Part shown: one piece after another, positions 16,045 through 25,509 of the stretch
Layout of the letters: each line of letters opens with the position of its first letter
Position numbering within the stretch: the first letter of the stretch is position 1
NCBI GenBank assembly: GCA_017527415.1
Contig: JAFXQA010000022.1
Span: 62,001-126,000 of the forward strand
DNA length: 64,000 bases
From: Bacteroidales bacterium
GTDB lineage: Bacteria > Bacteroidota > Bacteroidia > Bacteroidales > UBA932
Direction of reading: 5' to 3'
The notes under the pieces: model-generated
Databases searched by the model: none
What the model saw: the letters and a program-made list of their open reading frames with translations, nothing else
Told to the model about the DNA's origin: nothing
Program-made: the position numbers and the translations under genes

Positions 16045-16985
16045 AGATACTGAGTATCATACTGATAGCCTTGCTGGACCTGGTTCCCAAGGGGCCCGCT
16101 TTCCTGGACAGGCTCCAGAAAAGGGATTCCATACTTGTGGCGGACCAGTTGGAATACGGTTTCACGCTGGACAGCGTAAAGACCGGAACGGAACTCGGGC
16201 TTGCCGATTTCTCGCAGGCTTCGAACGACACGCTGACACTCGTCCGCAACTGGAAGCTGGATACCCTGAAACTTTTTAGGAAAAGCGGGATGGTGAACAT
16301 CCGCGGGAGCGTGGTGATTGCACCGTTTGAAGAAGGGAAATATGAGCTTCCGCCGGTGCTTGTGCGCAGAAAACTCGGAAACGAGATAGATACCCTGGTA
16401 TTCGACGGAGTCGAAATGGAGGTGAAATCCATGCCCGTAGATACCGCCACTTTCGTGCTTCACGATATCAAGGGCCAGATACAGTATCCTGTCACATTCA
16501 AGGAGGTGCTGCCCTACGTGCTGTGGGCCTTCCTCCTGCTTGGTTTTGTTGCAGTCGCCCTGTCTTTCTGGAGGACACGCGTCCGGAGGGAAAAGGAAGA
16601 AAAAATAAAAGAACCCGCCCATATCACTGCGCTCCGCAATCTCGACAAGTTCCGCGGCAACAAGTTCTGGGTGCCTGAGAAGCAGAAAGCATTCTATTCC
16701 GGGGTTACCGACACCCTCAAGACTTATATTGAGGCCCGTTTCGGAGTGGATGCTCCCGAGATGACTACGGCAGAGCTGTTCGACGCCTTGAAATCTGAAA
16801 AAGACATCACTCCGGAACTATACGGAGAAACGAAGGAGCTGTTCGAAATCGCTGATTTCGTTAAGTTCGCAAAGCACTCCGCTCCGGACGATTATAACGC
16901 AAAAGTAGTTCCGGTCGCGGTCCGTTTCGTAACCGATACTTATCAGCTTGCGCTTGAGGAGGAGCCGAAGGAAGATGTTCTTTGA
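16041..16985 (+). CDS. Membrane protein of the Bat operon (BatX-like)
   Basis: The 314-residue protein has a hydrophobic N-terminus (1-16), an extracytoplasmic beta-rich region (about 40-150), one membrane helix (VLPYVLWAFLLLGFVAVALSFW, about 155-176) and a charged cytoplasmic tail. Its position between the DUF58 gene and batA is the place of a conserved hypothetical in Bacteroidetes aerotolerance operons. No catalytic motif is visible. It may form part of the Bat membrane complex. Both ends overlap their neighbours. Confidence 0.7.
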   Translation: MKILSIILIALLDLVPKGPAFLDRLQKRDSILVADQLEYGFTLDSVKTGTELGLADFSQASNDTLTLVRNWKLDTLKLFRKSGMVNIRGSVVIAPFEEGKYELPPVLVRRKLGNEIDTLVFDGVEMEVKSMPVDTATFVLHDIKGQIQYPVTFKEVLPYVLWAFLLLGFVAVALSFWRTRVRREKEEKIKEPAHITALRNLDKFRGNKFWVPEKQKAFYSGVTDTLKTYIEARFGVDAPEMTTAELFDALKSEKDITPELYGETKELFEIADFVKFAKHSAPDDYNAKVVPVAVRFVTDTYQLALEEEPKEDVL

Positions 16986-17958
16986 GTATCCCAAACTCCT
17001 CTGGCTGCTGGCCCTGCCGGTGCTGCTCGTAGCCCATTACCTGTGGCTGGAACTGGGCGGCAGGCGGCCGCACATGCGCTCATCCATCCTGGCTCCATGG
17101 CTTTCGGGAGGCCCCTCCGTGCTGGCCTGGCTCAGGCATCTGCCTTTCATCCTCCGCATCGCTGCCCTCTGCCTGCTCATCGTGGCGCTGGCACGGCCCC
17201 GTTCATCTACTGAAACCGAAAAGGTGGATACGGAAGGAATCGACATCGTGCTGGCGATGGACGTTTCCACATCCATGCTTGCGAGGGATTTTGAGCCGGA
17301 CCGCATCAGCGCTGCCAAGGACATAGCCATAGAGTTTATCGCCCAGCGGCCCTCGGACCGTATGGGAATCGTGGTTTTTGCGGGGGAGAGCTACACCCAG
17401 TGCCCGCTGACTACCGACCGTGCTACGCTCATCAACCTGATGAAAGACGTGCAGACGGACCTCATCGAGGACGGCACTGCAATCGGCAACGGCCTGGCGA
17501 CAGCAGTGGCGCGGATGAAGGATTCAGATGCCAAGAGCCGGGTGATTATCCTCCTCACCGACGGCGTGAACAACCGTGGAGAGATCGCTCCTGCGACTGC
17601 CGCGGAGATAGCCAGAACCTATGGCATCCGCGTTTATACGATAGGCCTTGGCACTCGTGGGGAAGCTCCCTATCCGGTGATGACTCCCTGGGGTGTCGAG
17701 GTGCGAAAGGTTCCTGTGGAGATAGATGAGGGCCTGCTCAAGGCCATCGCGGAGACAACCGGAGGCCGCTACTTCCGGGCCACCGACAATACTAAACTGT
17801 CGGAAATCTATTCCGAAATCAACCAGATGGAGAAGGTGCGCACTACGATTGACAGCTTCCCTGTATATAAAGAACTGTTCGGCAAATATGCCGTCTGGGC
17901 GCTGGTATGCCTGCTGCTCGAACTGGCATTGCGCTTATTCATAAGGAGACTCCCGTAA
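16975..17958 (+). CDS. batA: BatA, membrane vWA protein
   Basis: The 327-residue protein has membrane helices near the N-terminus and at the C-terminus (VWALVCLLLELALRLF), and a vWA domain with MIDAS motif DVSTS (in VLAMDVSTSML), TDRATL and LTDGVNN. BatA and BatB probably form a complex in the cytoplasmic membrane; the Bat operon aids oxygen tolerance in Bacteroides fragilis. ATG 16975 is preferred over 16948. It overlaps its neighbours by 11 and 1 bp. Confidence 0.92.
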   Translation: MFFEYPKLLWLLALPVLLVAHYLWLELGGRRPHMRSSILAPWLSGGPSVLAWLRHLPFILRIAALCLLIVALARPRSSTETEKVDTEGIDIVLAMDVSTSMLARDFEPDRISAAKDIAIEFIAQRPSDRMGIVVFAGESYTQCPLTTDRATLINLMKDVQTDLIEDGTAIGNGLATAVARMKDSDAKSRVIILLTDGVNNRGEIAPATAAEIARTYGIRVYTIGLGTRGEAPYPVMTPWGVEVRKVPVEIDEGLLKAIAETTGGRYFRATDNTKLSEIYSEINQMEKVRTTIDSFPVYKELFGKYAVWALVCLLLELALRLFIRRLP

Positions 17959-18956
17959 TGCTGATATTTGCAAATCATCAATATCTGCTCCTGCTGCTTC
18001 TGGTGCCGCTGATGCCCCTGATTTACGCTCTTGTGCGCTGGATGCGCAGGGCGCGTCTCCGCCGCTTCGGGGACGAGAGCCTGGTCCGCCAGCTGATGCC
18101 TTCCTGGTCGGCATCAAAAGGCTGGGTGCGGCTGGTTCTCTTCGACCTGGCATTTGCCTTCTTCGTGATAGGACTGGCGCGTCCCCAGATCGGAGCCAAA
18201 CTTCAGGAGAGGGAGACAAAAGGGGCGGAAATCATGATATGCCTCGACGTTTCCAACTCCATGCTGGCAAAGGATTATTCCCCCAACCGTCTGGAGCGGG
18301 CCAAACTGGCGATTTCCCGTATTACCGACAAGCTTCAGGACGACCGCATAGGCCTCATCATCTTTGCCGGGAGTTCCTTCGTGCAGTTGCCCATTACCAA
18401 CGACTATGTTTCGGCCAAGATGTTCCTTTCGAGCATTTCCACCGAATCTGTGCCCGTGCAGGGAACGGCCATAGGCGATGCCATCCTGACTGCGGCGCGC
18501 AGTTTCAGCGCGCAGAGCGAGAAGAGCCGCGCCATAATAGTGATTACCGACGGCGAGAACCATGAAGACGACCCGGTGGAAGCCGCAAAACAGGCAGCGG
18601 AACTCGGCATAAAGATATATACGATAGGTGTGGGATCGCTTCGCGGGGAGCCTATCCCTCTGGATGGGGAATTGATGAAGGACAAGGACGGCAACATCGT
18701 GGTCACTCACCTGGACGAGGATACTCTTCAGAAGGTTGCCGCTGCGGGAGGTGGCGCCTATGTGCATGCAGGCAATGAGGAATTCGGCCTGAATCCGGTC
18801 ATAAACGACCTCAAGCGTCTGGAAGCCGAGACTTTCAACTCGGTGGTGTTCGAGGAGTATGACGAGCAGTACATGTATTTCTTTGCCGTGGCACTTGTGC
18901 TGCTGGTAATAGAGCTGCTCATAGGTGAAAGGCGTTGGAAAAGGAGGATGTTCTGA
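17958..18956 (+). CDS. batB: BatB, membrane vWA protein
   Basis: This 332-residue paralogue of BatA has N-terminal helices (YLLLLLLVPLMPLIYALV; LVLFDLAFAFFVIGLA), a vWA domain with MIDAS DVSNS in MICLDVSNSML and VITDGENHEDD, and a C-terminal helix (YFFAVALVLLVIELLI). It starts on the TAATG junction with batA and ends on a TGATG junction with batC, so translation is coupled through the series. Confidence 0.92.
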   Translation: MLIFANHQYLLLLLLVPLMPLIYALVRWMRRARLRRFGDESLVRQLMPSWSASKGWVRLVLFDLAFAFFVIGLARPQIGAKLQERETKGAEIMICLDVSNSMLAKDYSPNRLERAKLAISRITDKLQDDRIGLIIFAGSSFVQLPITNDYVSAKMFLSSISTESVPVQGTAIGDAILTAARSFSAQSEKSRAIIVITDGENHEDDPVEAAKQAAELGIKIYTIGVGSLRGEPIPLDGELMKDKDGNIVVTHLDEDTLQKVAAAGGGAYVHAGNEEFGLNPVINDLKRLEAETFNSVVFEEYDEQYMYFFAVALVLLVIELLIGERRWKRRMF

Positions 18957-19663
18957 TGAGGAAGTTATTGTGTATATTGCTGATATTCAGCGCATTGCCA
19001 CTGTCTGCGCAGGTAGACAGGGCAGAGGTGCGTGCGGGCAATCGCAAGTTCCGCAAGGCAGATTACAAGAATGCCGAGATAGATTACCGGCGTGCCGTCG
19101 TCAAGGACAGCCTGTCGGTGGCAGGGGAGTACAATCTCGCATCTTCCCTTTATCGCCAGCAGAATTATGAAGAGGCCGGAAAGGCTCTGGAAACTGTAAA
19201 GGATGTGGCGCCCGGGGGAGTCCATGCGGCCGACTATTATTTTAATCTGGGCGATGTGGCCCTGCAGAAAAAGGATTACGGCTCTGCCGTGAAGGCCTTC
19301 CGGGAGTCGTTGCTTCGTAATCCCGGGGACCTGGATGCCAAGGAGAACTATATCTACGCCAAGAAGATGCTGCAGAACCAGCAGGGACAGCAGGGTCAAA
19401 ACGGCGATAATGGCCAGAACGATCAGAATCAGGACCAGGATCAGAATCAGGACCAGGATCAACAGCAGCAGCAAAACCAGCCGGACCAGCAACCGGACAG
19501 GAATCAGGATCAGCAGCAACAGGACCAGCAGCCGCAGATATCTCCCCAGCAGGCCCAGCAGATGCTGCAGGCTGTTCAGGCCAAGGAAAAGGAAACCCAG
19601 GACAAGGTGAACAAGCAGAAGGCGGCGGTGTTGCAGTCGCGCCAGAAAGAGAAGAATTGGTAG
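18956..19663 (+). CDS. batC: BatC, exported TPR protein with Gln/Asn/Asp-rich tail
   Basis: The 235-residue protein has a signal peptide (MRKLLCILLIFSALPLSAQ), TPR repeats (about 25-130) and a tail from about residue 140 made almost wholly of Gln, Asn, Asp and Pro. Part of the tail derives from 18-bp tandem DNA repeats near 19425-19460. TPRs suggest a scaffold for the periplasmic side of the BatA/BatB complex. The tail is variable in relatives and is likely a disordered spacer. Confidence 0.88.
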   Translation: MRKLLCILLIFSALPLSAQVDRAEVRAGNRKFRKADYKNAEIDYRRAVVKDSLSVAGEYNLASSLYRQQNYEEAGKALETVKDVAPGGVHAADYYFNLGDVALQKKDYGSAVKAFRESLLRNPGDLDAKENYIYAKKMLQNQQGQQGQNGDNGQNDQNQDQDQNQDQDQQQQQNQPDQQPDRNQDQQQQDQQPQISPQQAQQMLQAVQAKEKETQDKVNKQKAAVLQSRQKEKNW

Positions 19664-19664
19664 T

Positions 19665-22259
19665 ATGAAAAGACTTATCGCAATATGTGTGTCCATCCTC
19701 ATGGCGCCTGGCCTCCATGCGCAGAGCGTAAAAGTGGAGGCGCCTAACCTCGTGGCGGCGGACGAACAGTTCAACGTGAGTTTCTCGGTGGAGGGAGAAC
19801 ACACCCCCAGCGAGTTCGAGTGGACCCCGGGGGACGGATTCCGCCTGGTGTGGGGGCCCCAGAAGGGCACGTCCACATCGATCAGCATAGTCAACGGCAA
19901 GCGTTCCAAAAGCGTCACCAACTCATATACTTACGTGCTGATGCCTTTGCGCACAGGATCTTTCACCCTTCCCGCCGCGACGGCGACCGTGCAAGGAAAG
20001 AAAGTGAGCAGCCGCAGTTTAACCATCGAAGTCGTGGCCGGCACTGCGTCCAGGAGCGGTTCAGCGCAGCAGTCTCCCTCATCCGGAAGCAGCGCCCGGG
20101 CCGCTCAGGCGGCAGGGTCGGTTTCGTCGGACGATATTTACATGCGCCTGATAGTAAACAAGACCCGTGCTGTGGTTGGGGAAGGCATTTCTGCAACCCT
20201 CAAACTCTATCAGCGCGTGAACATCGCCGGCTTTGAAGATGCACATTTTCCCAGTTTCAATGGTTTCTGGAGCCAGGAACTGGCGGCTCCGTCTAACATT
20301 GAGTTCAAGCGTGAGAACGTGGGCGGGGAAATCTTCAATACCGCGATACTCCGCAGCTGGAACCTGATCCCGCAGAAGGCGGGAGATGTGACGATTGATC
20401 CCGCCGAGTTGGTGTGTCTGGTGAATGTGAGGGCTGCATCTTCGTCTTCCGGAAGCATTTTCGACAGTTTCTTCCAGGACAGCTACCGGCAGGTGCGCAA
20501 GCGCGTGGCCACCCAGCCGGTCACGCTTCATATATCTGCCCTTCCCTCAGGCGCTCCGGCTTCGTTCGGGGGCGGTGTGGGCAAGTTCGAGATGAAGGCG
20601 GAACTGACAAAGGATTCGCTGAAGACCCATGACGCCGCTTCGCTTAAGGTGACCATCTCCGGCACAGGTAATCTGGCACTGCTTACGGCGCCCAAAGTAT
20701 CTTTCCCGCCCGATTTCGAACAGTACGATATGAAATCCTCCGATGCCGGCCGCAGCCGCGTGTTCGAGTATCCCTTCATTCCCCGCAGCCACGGTGAGTT
20801 CGAGATCGGACCGGTGGAGTACAGTTACTACGATATCGCCTCCGGGCGTTATGTGACACTGACTTCCGGGCCGCTGCATCTCTCTGTCGCCAGGGGGGCG
20901 GATCTGGATAGTGTTGTGCCCGCCGGGGGGCAGCTGGTGCAGAACCGCCGGGACGTCAAGGATCTCGGAAGCGACATCCGTTTCATCTACAGCAAGTTGC
21001 CTTCCCTTTCCGGCGCCGGCCGCTTCTTCGTGTGGTCGCCCCTGTTCTGGGGCCTTGCCGTGCTCTTGCTGCTGGCGGCGGCAGCCCTGTGGTTCATCCT
21101 CCGCAGGCGCGCAGCGCTCCGTGCGGATGTTGCTGGCAGCCGTAACCGTGCCGCGACCAAGATGGCCCGCAAACGCCTGGCCCTGGCGGGAGATTTCCTC
21201 CAGAAGAACCTCTATACTGCCTTCTATGAGGAATTGCACAAGACCCTGCTGGGCTTCGTGTCGGACAAGCTGAACATGGACGCCGGGGATATGAGCCGCG
21301 AGAATATCTCGGCGCGTCTGGTCGAATCCGGCGTTTCCGAGGGCCTTGCGGCGGATTTCTCCGCCTTGCTGGATGCCTGCGAATATGCCCGCTACGCGCC
21401 CGATGCCGGGCATGATGCCATGAACAGCCATTACGAGAATGCAGTCTCTGTGATATCTGCAATAGATTCTTCCATGAAAAAGAAAAAAAACACCGGCGGC
21501 GCAATGGTTCTCGTGCTTCTGCTGATGCTGGTGCCTTTCGGCGGGCATGCCTCGGATGCATATCTCGATTCCCTCTGGAATGCAGGCGTGGCTGCCTATT
21601 CCGATGGCCGCTGGCAGGATGCCTCGCAGGCATGGGGGGCAATAGAGAGTGTCGGGATAGCATCTCCGGAGTTATACTGCAACCTTGGGGATTCGTATTT
21701 CCGGCAGAGCATGCTCTCCGAATCCATCCTGTATTATTCCCGAGCGCTGAAGCTGGATCCATCCTATGCCGATGCCCGTTACAATCTGGAATTCGCCCGC
21801 TCTCTTACCCAGGACAGGATTGATTCCGTGCCGGAGTTCTTCCTGAGGAGTTGGATGCGTAAACTGTGCTGGACTTTGCCTTCAGACACTTGGGCCTGGA
21901 TTTCGCTGGCGCTCCTGGCCGGAGTGCTGGCACTGGCTCTGACTTTCCTTCTCTCTCGCGGATCTGCTGCCCGCAAGTGGGGATTTTTTGGCGGAATAGT
22001 GGCCCTTGTCCTGCTGGTATTCACCATAATATTCGCCTCATGGCAGAGGCGGGATTACCTCCGTGCAGATGACGCCGTGGTCATGCGTCCGGTGGTGCCT
22101 GTGAAGAGCGCTCCGTCAGGTGCGGACACTAAGGATCTGTTTATCCTGCATGAAGGTACCTGTGTCGAGGTTTTGGACAGCGTTGGGGACTGGTGCAGGG
22201 TAAAACTTTCCGACGGGCGGGAAGGCTGGCTCAAAAAGGATGGAATTACGATAATATAA
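19665..22259 (+). CDS. batD: BatD-BatE fused protein (or slippage-joined genes)
   Basis: The 864-residue frame reads as BatD then BatE. Residues 1-19 are a signal peptide, about 25-440 are beta-sandwich repeats of the BatD family, and a membrane helix lies near 450-475 (FWGLAVLLLLAAAALWFIL). A cytoplasmic segment follows to about 600. Then comes MKKKKNTGGAMVLVLLLMLV, which looks like the start and signal peptide of a separate BatE, followed by TPR repeats, two membrane helices and an SH3-like C-terminus (VLDSVGDWCRVKLSDGREGW). No stop separates them. The join is at a run of eight A at 21483-21490. In other Bacteroidales batD and batE are usually separate genes. Confidence 0.8.
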   Translation: MKRLIAICVSILMAPGLHAQSVKVEAPNLVAADEQFNVSFSVEGEHTPSEFEWTPGDGFRLVWGPQKGTSTSISIVNGKRSKSVTNSYTYVLMPLRTGSFTLPAATATVQGKKVSSRSLTIEVVAGTASRSGSAQQSPSSGSSARAAQAAGSVSSDDIYMRLIVNKTRAVVGEGISATLKLYQRVNIAGFEDAHFPSFNGFWSQELAAPSNIEFKRENVGGEIFNTAILRSWNLIPQKAGDVTIDPAELVCLVNVRAASSSSGSIFDSFFQDSYRQVRKRVATQPVTLHISALPSGAPASFGGGVGKFEMKAELTKDSLKTHDAASLKVTISGTGNLALLTAPKVSFPPDFEQYDMKSSDAGRSRVFEYPFIPRSHGEFEIGPVEYSYYDIASGRYVTLTSGPLHLSVARGADLDSVVPAGGQLVQNRRDVKDLGSDIRFIYSKLPSLSGAGRFFVWSPLFWGLAVLLLLAAAALWFILRRRAALRADVAGSRNRAATKMARKRLALAGDFLQKNLYTAFYEELHKTLLGFVSDKLNMDAGDMSRENISARLVESGVSEGLAADFSALLDACEYARYAPDAGHDAMNSHYENAVSVISAIDSSMKKKKNTGGAMVLVLLLMLVPFGGHASDAYLDSLWNAGVAAYSDGRWQDASQAWGAIESVGIASPELYCNLGDSYFRQSMLSESILYYSRALKLDPSYADARYNLEFARSLTQDRIDSVPEFFLRSWMRKLCWTLPSDTWAWISLALLAGVLALALTFLLSRGSAARKWGFFGGIVALVLLVFTIIFASWQRRDYLRADDAVVMRPVVPVKSAPSGADTKDLFILHEGTCVEVLDSVGDWCRVKLSDGREGWLKKDGITII

Positions 22260-22282
22260 ATGTGGATAAATTGTTGATAATG

Positions 22283-22313
22283 TTTGTTTATTGCGGAATT
22301 CTTTCTATATTTG
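22283..22313 (+). promoter_or_regulatory. Promoter of the OmpA-family gene
   Basis: TTTG at 22283-22286, 19-bp spacer, TATATTTG at 22306-22313: a full consensus match. It leaves a leader of about 70 nt before ATG 22389, as expected for a strongly expressed porin gene. Confidence 0.75.
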
Positions 22314-22388
22314 CAGCGCAATTGTGCCCTCTTGGGCGTGTTTTGCCAGTTTAGTTTGTAGTTTAATTTTAGTTAACTAATAAAAAGT

Positions 22389-23588
22389 ATGAAAAAGTTT
22401 TTTGCAATTGCAGCAGCTGTTCTGATCAGTGTTGCCTCCTTCGCGCAGGAGACCAATATCGATAAGAATGGTAACTACAAGTATGGTCCCTATGAGACCA
22501 ACGCTTTCACCGACAACATGTTCTGGGGTGTTGGCATCGGCGGAAATTCTATTTGGAACTGGACCAACAAGGCTCCCAGGTTTCCTTTAGTGACTATGCC
22601 CGGCCTCGCTCTCGAAGGCTATGTCGGAAAGTGGTTTACTCCCGGTGTGGGTGCCCGCGTAGGTTACTATGGCCTCACTCAGAATGTTTTCAAGCAGGGA
22701 CAGCACGTTCTTGCTGCTGACCTCATGTGGAACTTCTCCAACAGCGTTTACGGTTACAGCGAGACCCGCAAGTGGTTCTGGGCTCCCTACCTCCGCGCTG
22801 GCCTCGAGATGTATTGCAACAATGGTCTCGTTAAGGGCACCAACCGTGAGTGGGTCCTTGGTTTCGGCTCCATGCTGATCCATCCCCTCAACGACAAACT
22901 TAATTTGACCATTGACAACCCCATCCTCGTCACCAAGACCGCAGAATCCACCCAGATGACTCCCGTCGTATCCGACGGCACCACCAAGGGTAAGATTGCA
23001 GCTGTTGCTTCAATGTTCTCCTTCCCCTTCAGCATGATGGTTGGTCTGCAGTGGAATATCGGCAGGTCCACCTGGACCCGTACCGCTACCACCGCCGCCG
23101 CTGCCGCTGCTGCTATTGCTGCCGCAAACGAGGCTGCTAAGAAGGCACAGGACGACGCACAGAAGGTCGCCGACAATGCCAAGAAGGAAGCTGACAATGT
23201 CAAGAACGAAGCTGCTCAGCTCGTAGACGAGGCTAAGAAGGCCGCCAGCACCAATGTTGATGGTCTCTTCGATGAGCCCGTCGTGGTTTACTTCCAGATT
23301 GGCCAGAGCACTCTCTCCAAGGCTGAGAAGGCACACGCCGAGTATGCTATCAAGAACATCATCGCCCGTGGCGAGAACGTGAAGTTCACCCTCAATGGTA
23401 GCGCCGATACCGGCACCGGTTCCAAGGCTCGCAACAAGCAGCTCTCCAAGCAGCGTGCACAGACCGTTTACAACCTCGTTGATGAACTCGGCGTAAGCCG
23501 TGAGAACATCACCGTGGTCGAGTGGGATGGCACCGAGAGGTTTGCTACTCCTGAACTCAACCGTGCTGTTATCATCGAGAAACAGTAA
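22389..23588 (+). CDS. OmpA-family outer-membrane protein
   Basis: The 399-residue protein has a signal peptide (MKKFFAIAAAVLISVASFAQ), an N-terminal barrel of about 200 residues, an alanine/lysine-rich helical linker (about 233-290) with heptad-like spacing, and a C-terminal OmpA peptidoglycan-binding domain (FQIGQSTLSKAEKAHAEYAI; NKQLSKQRAQTVYNLV; NRAVIIEK). It likely anchors the outer membrane to the cell wall. Codon use is strongly biased (GCT, GTT, AAG rich), and the promoter and terminator are strong, which fits an abundant protein. Confidence 0.9.
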   Translation: MKKFFAIAAAVLISVASFAQETNIDKNGNYKYGPYETNAFTDNMFWGVGIGGNSIWNWTNKAPRFPLVTMPGLALEGYVGKWFTPGVGARVGYYGLTQNVFKQGQHVLAADLMWNFSNSVYGYSETRKWFWAPYLRAGLEMYCNNGLVKGTNREWVLGFGSMLIHPLNDKLNLTIDNPILVTKTAESTQMTPVVSDGTTKGKIAAVASMFSFPFSMMVGLQWNIGRSTWTRTATTAAAAAAAIAAANEAAKKAQDDAQKVADNAKKEADNVKNEAAQLVDEAKKAASTNVDGLFDEPVVVYFQIGQSTLSKAEKAHAEYAIKNIIARGENVKFTLNGSADTGTGSKARNKQLSKQRAQTVYNLVDELGVSRENITVVEWDGTERFATPELNRAVIIEKQ

Positions 23589-23610
23589 TTTCAAGTTCGA
23601 ATTACAAATG

Positions 23611-23640
23611 AAAAGCCAGCTCGAAAGGGTTGGCTTTTTT
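23611..23640 (+). terminator. Terminator after the OmpA-family gene
   Basis: AAAAGCCA at 23611-23618 pairs with TGGCTTTT at 23631-23638, followed by T residues. It separates the porin gene from typA. Confidence 0.8.
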
Positions 23641-23650
23641 ATTTTTTACG

Positions 23651-23658
23651 TATCTTTG
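23651..23658 (+). promoter_or_regulatory. -7 box of typA
   Basis: TATCTTTG, 19 bp upstream of the typA ATG. A TTG lies 18 bp further upstream, overlapping the preceding terminator stem. Confidence 0.55.
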
Positions 23659-23677
23659 CGCGTTAATTAGTAGAACG

Positions 23678-25483
23678 ATGCAGGAAATCAGAAATATAGC
23701 GATCATCGCCCATGTCGACCACAGCAAGACCACCCTGGTAGACCGTATGATCTATCAGGCCAATCTGGTGCGTCAGCCGGAGAACCTTGGGCAGCTCATC
23801 CTCGACAACAACGACCTGGAGCGCGAGCGCGGCATAACCATCCTCGCCAAGAACGTTTCGGTCACCTATAAGGATGTTAAAATCAATATTATAGATACTC
23901 CGGGGCACAGTGATTTTGGCGGTGAAGTCGAGCGCGTGCTCAATATGGCGGATGGCGTGCTGCTGCTGGTGGACGCTTTCGAGGGCTGCATGCCACAGAC
24001 GCGTTTCGTGCTGCAGAAGGCCCTCCAGATGGGCAAGAAGCCCATCGTTGTAATCAATAAGGTAGATAAGCCCAACTGCCGTCCGGACGAGGTGCAGGAG
24101 GAGGTCTTCGACCTGATGTTCAATCTGGATGCGACCGAGGAGCAGCTGGATTTCAAGACAGTTTACGGCTCCGCCAAGCAGGGCTGGATGTCGCTGGACT
24201 GGCACAACCCCGGCACCGACATCACCCCTCTGCTGGATGTCATTCTGGAGGAGGTGCCCGCCCCCGCAGTGGTGGAAGGCACGCCCCAGATGCTGATATC
24301 GTCGCTGGAATACTCTCCTTACGTCGGGCGCATCGCCGTCGGCAAGATCACCCGCGGGTCGCTTCGCACCGGGCAGCAGATCAGCCTCTGCAAGCGCTAC
24401 GACATAGTCCAGAAGCATAAGATCAAGCAGCTGATGACCTTCGAGGGCCTGGGTAAGACCAACGTGGATGCCGTCGGCTGCGGAGATATCTGCGCAGTCG
24501 TGGGTATCGAGGGCTTCGAAATCGGGGATACCATAGCCGATCTGGAGAATCCGGAGGCACTGCCTCCCATCGCTGTGGATGAGCCTACGATGAGCATGCT
24601 ATTCACCATCAACAACTCTCCTTTCTTCGGCAAGGACGGCAAATACGTGACATCCCGCCACATCAAGGACCGTCTGGAGAAGGAACTGGAGAAGAATCTT
24701 GCACTTCGCGTGAAACCAGGCCTGAGCGCAGATTCCTTCGTGGTCTACGGGCGCGGTGTGCTGCATCTTTCAGTGCTGATAGAGACCATGCGCCGTGAAG
24801 GTTTCGAGCTTCAGGTAGGCCAGCCGAAGGTTCTGGACAAGACCATAGGCGGCCAGCGCTGCGAGCCTATCGAAGAGATGAGCATCGAGGTCCCGGAAGA
24901 GTTCGTGGGCGCTGCAATCGAGATATCTACCCGCCGCAAAGGCGCGTTGCTCAGGATGGAGCCACGCGGGGACCGTACCCTGCTGGAGTTCGAGATTCCT
25001 ACCCGCGGCCTGATGGGGCTCCGGAGCAATCTGCTGACGGCTACCCAGGGCGAAGCCATCGTGGCTTACCGCTTCAAGGATTATCAGCCTTTCAAGGGCG
25101 ATATAGAGCACCGTAACAACGGTTCGCTGGTGTCACTGGAGACTGGGGAGGCGAAGGCATACTCAATGAACAAACTGCTGGACCGCGGTCGCTTCTTCGT
25201 GGAGCCCGGTGAGGAGATTTACGCCGGCCAGGTGGTAGGTGAACATACGCGCGAGCGCGACCTTAATATAAATATCTGCAAAGCGAAGCAGCTTACCAAC
25301 GTCCGTGCTGCCGGTTCGGATGAGAAGATTCTTCTCCCTCCGGCCATCAAGTTCAGTCTGGAAGAGGCACTGGAATATATCCAGGAGGATGAACTTGTAG
25401 AAGTGACGCCACATTATATGCGTATCCGCAAGATTTTGCTCGACCCTCTGGCGCGCAAAAGAAATAGTGATATCGCTGATTGA
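23678..25483 (+). CDS. typA: Translational GTPase TypA/BipA
   Basis: The 601-residue protein has the normal length and domain order: G domain with [14 protein letters not shown] at residues 10-23, G2 RGITI, G3 DTPGH, G4 NKVD, then EF-G-like domains and the BipA C-terminal domain. It binds ribosomes and assists 50S assembly under stress. The P-loop reads HVDHSKTT, with Ser (AGC) where the family has Gly (HVDHGKTT); this is a single-base difference from GGC. ATG 23678 is preferred to an upstream start at 23630 that would lie before the promoter. Confidence 0.93.
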   Translation: MQEIRNIAIIAHVDHSKTTLVDRMIYQANLVRQPENLGQLILDNNDLERERGITILAKNVSVTYKDVKINIIDTPGHSDFGGEVERVLNMADGVLLLVDAFEGCMPQTRFVLQKALQMGKKPIVVINKVDKPNCRPDEVQEEVFDLMFNLDATEEQLDFKTVYGSAKQGWMSLDWHNPGTDITPLLDVILEEVPAPAVVEGTPQMLISSLEYSPYVGRIAVGKITRGSLRTGQQISLCKRYDIVQKHKIKQLMTFEGLGKTNVDAVGCGDICAVVGIEGFEIGDTIADLENPEALPPIAVDEPTMSMLFTINNSPFFGKDGKYVTSRHIKDRLEKELEKNLALRVKPGLSADSFVVYGRGVLHLSVLIETMRREGFELQVGQPKVLDKTIGGQRCEPIEEMSIEVPEEFVGAAIEISTRRKGALLRMEPRGDRTLLEFEIPTRGLMGLRSNLLTATQGEAIVAYRFKDYQPFKGDIEHRNNGSLVSLETGEAKAYSMNKLLDRGRFFVEPGEEIYAGQVVGEHTRERDLNINICKAKQLTNVRAAGSDEKILLPPAIKFSLEEALEYIQEDELVEVTPHYMRIRKILLDPLARKRNSDIAD

Positions 25484-25509
25484 TAATAGAAAAAAAATTT
25501 GTACCTTTG
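25480..25509 (+). promoter_or_regulatory. Promoter overlapping the 5' end of the yceD frame
   Basis: TTG at 25480-25482, 19-bp spacer, TACCTTTG at 25502-25509. The TTG is also the only upstream start codon of the yceD frame and overlaps the typA stop. The strong match suggests it is a -33 box and not a start codon. Confidence 0.6.

Noticed and set aside
19380..19550. CRISPR-like or satellite array in batC
   Set aside because: The 18-bp repeats encode the Gln/Asn/Asp tail in frame and are imperfect; they are coding repeats.
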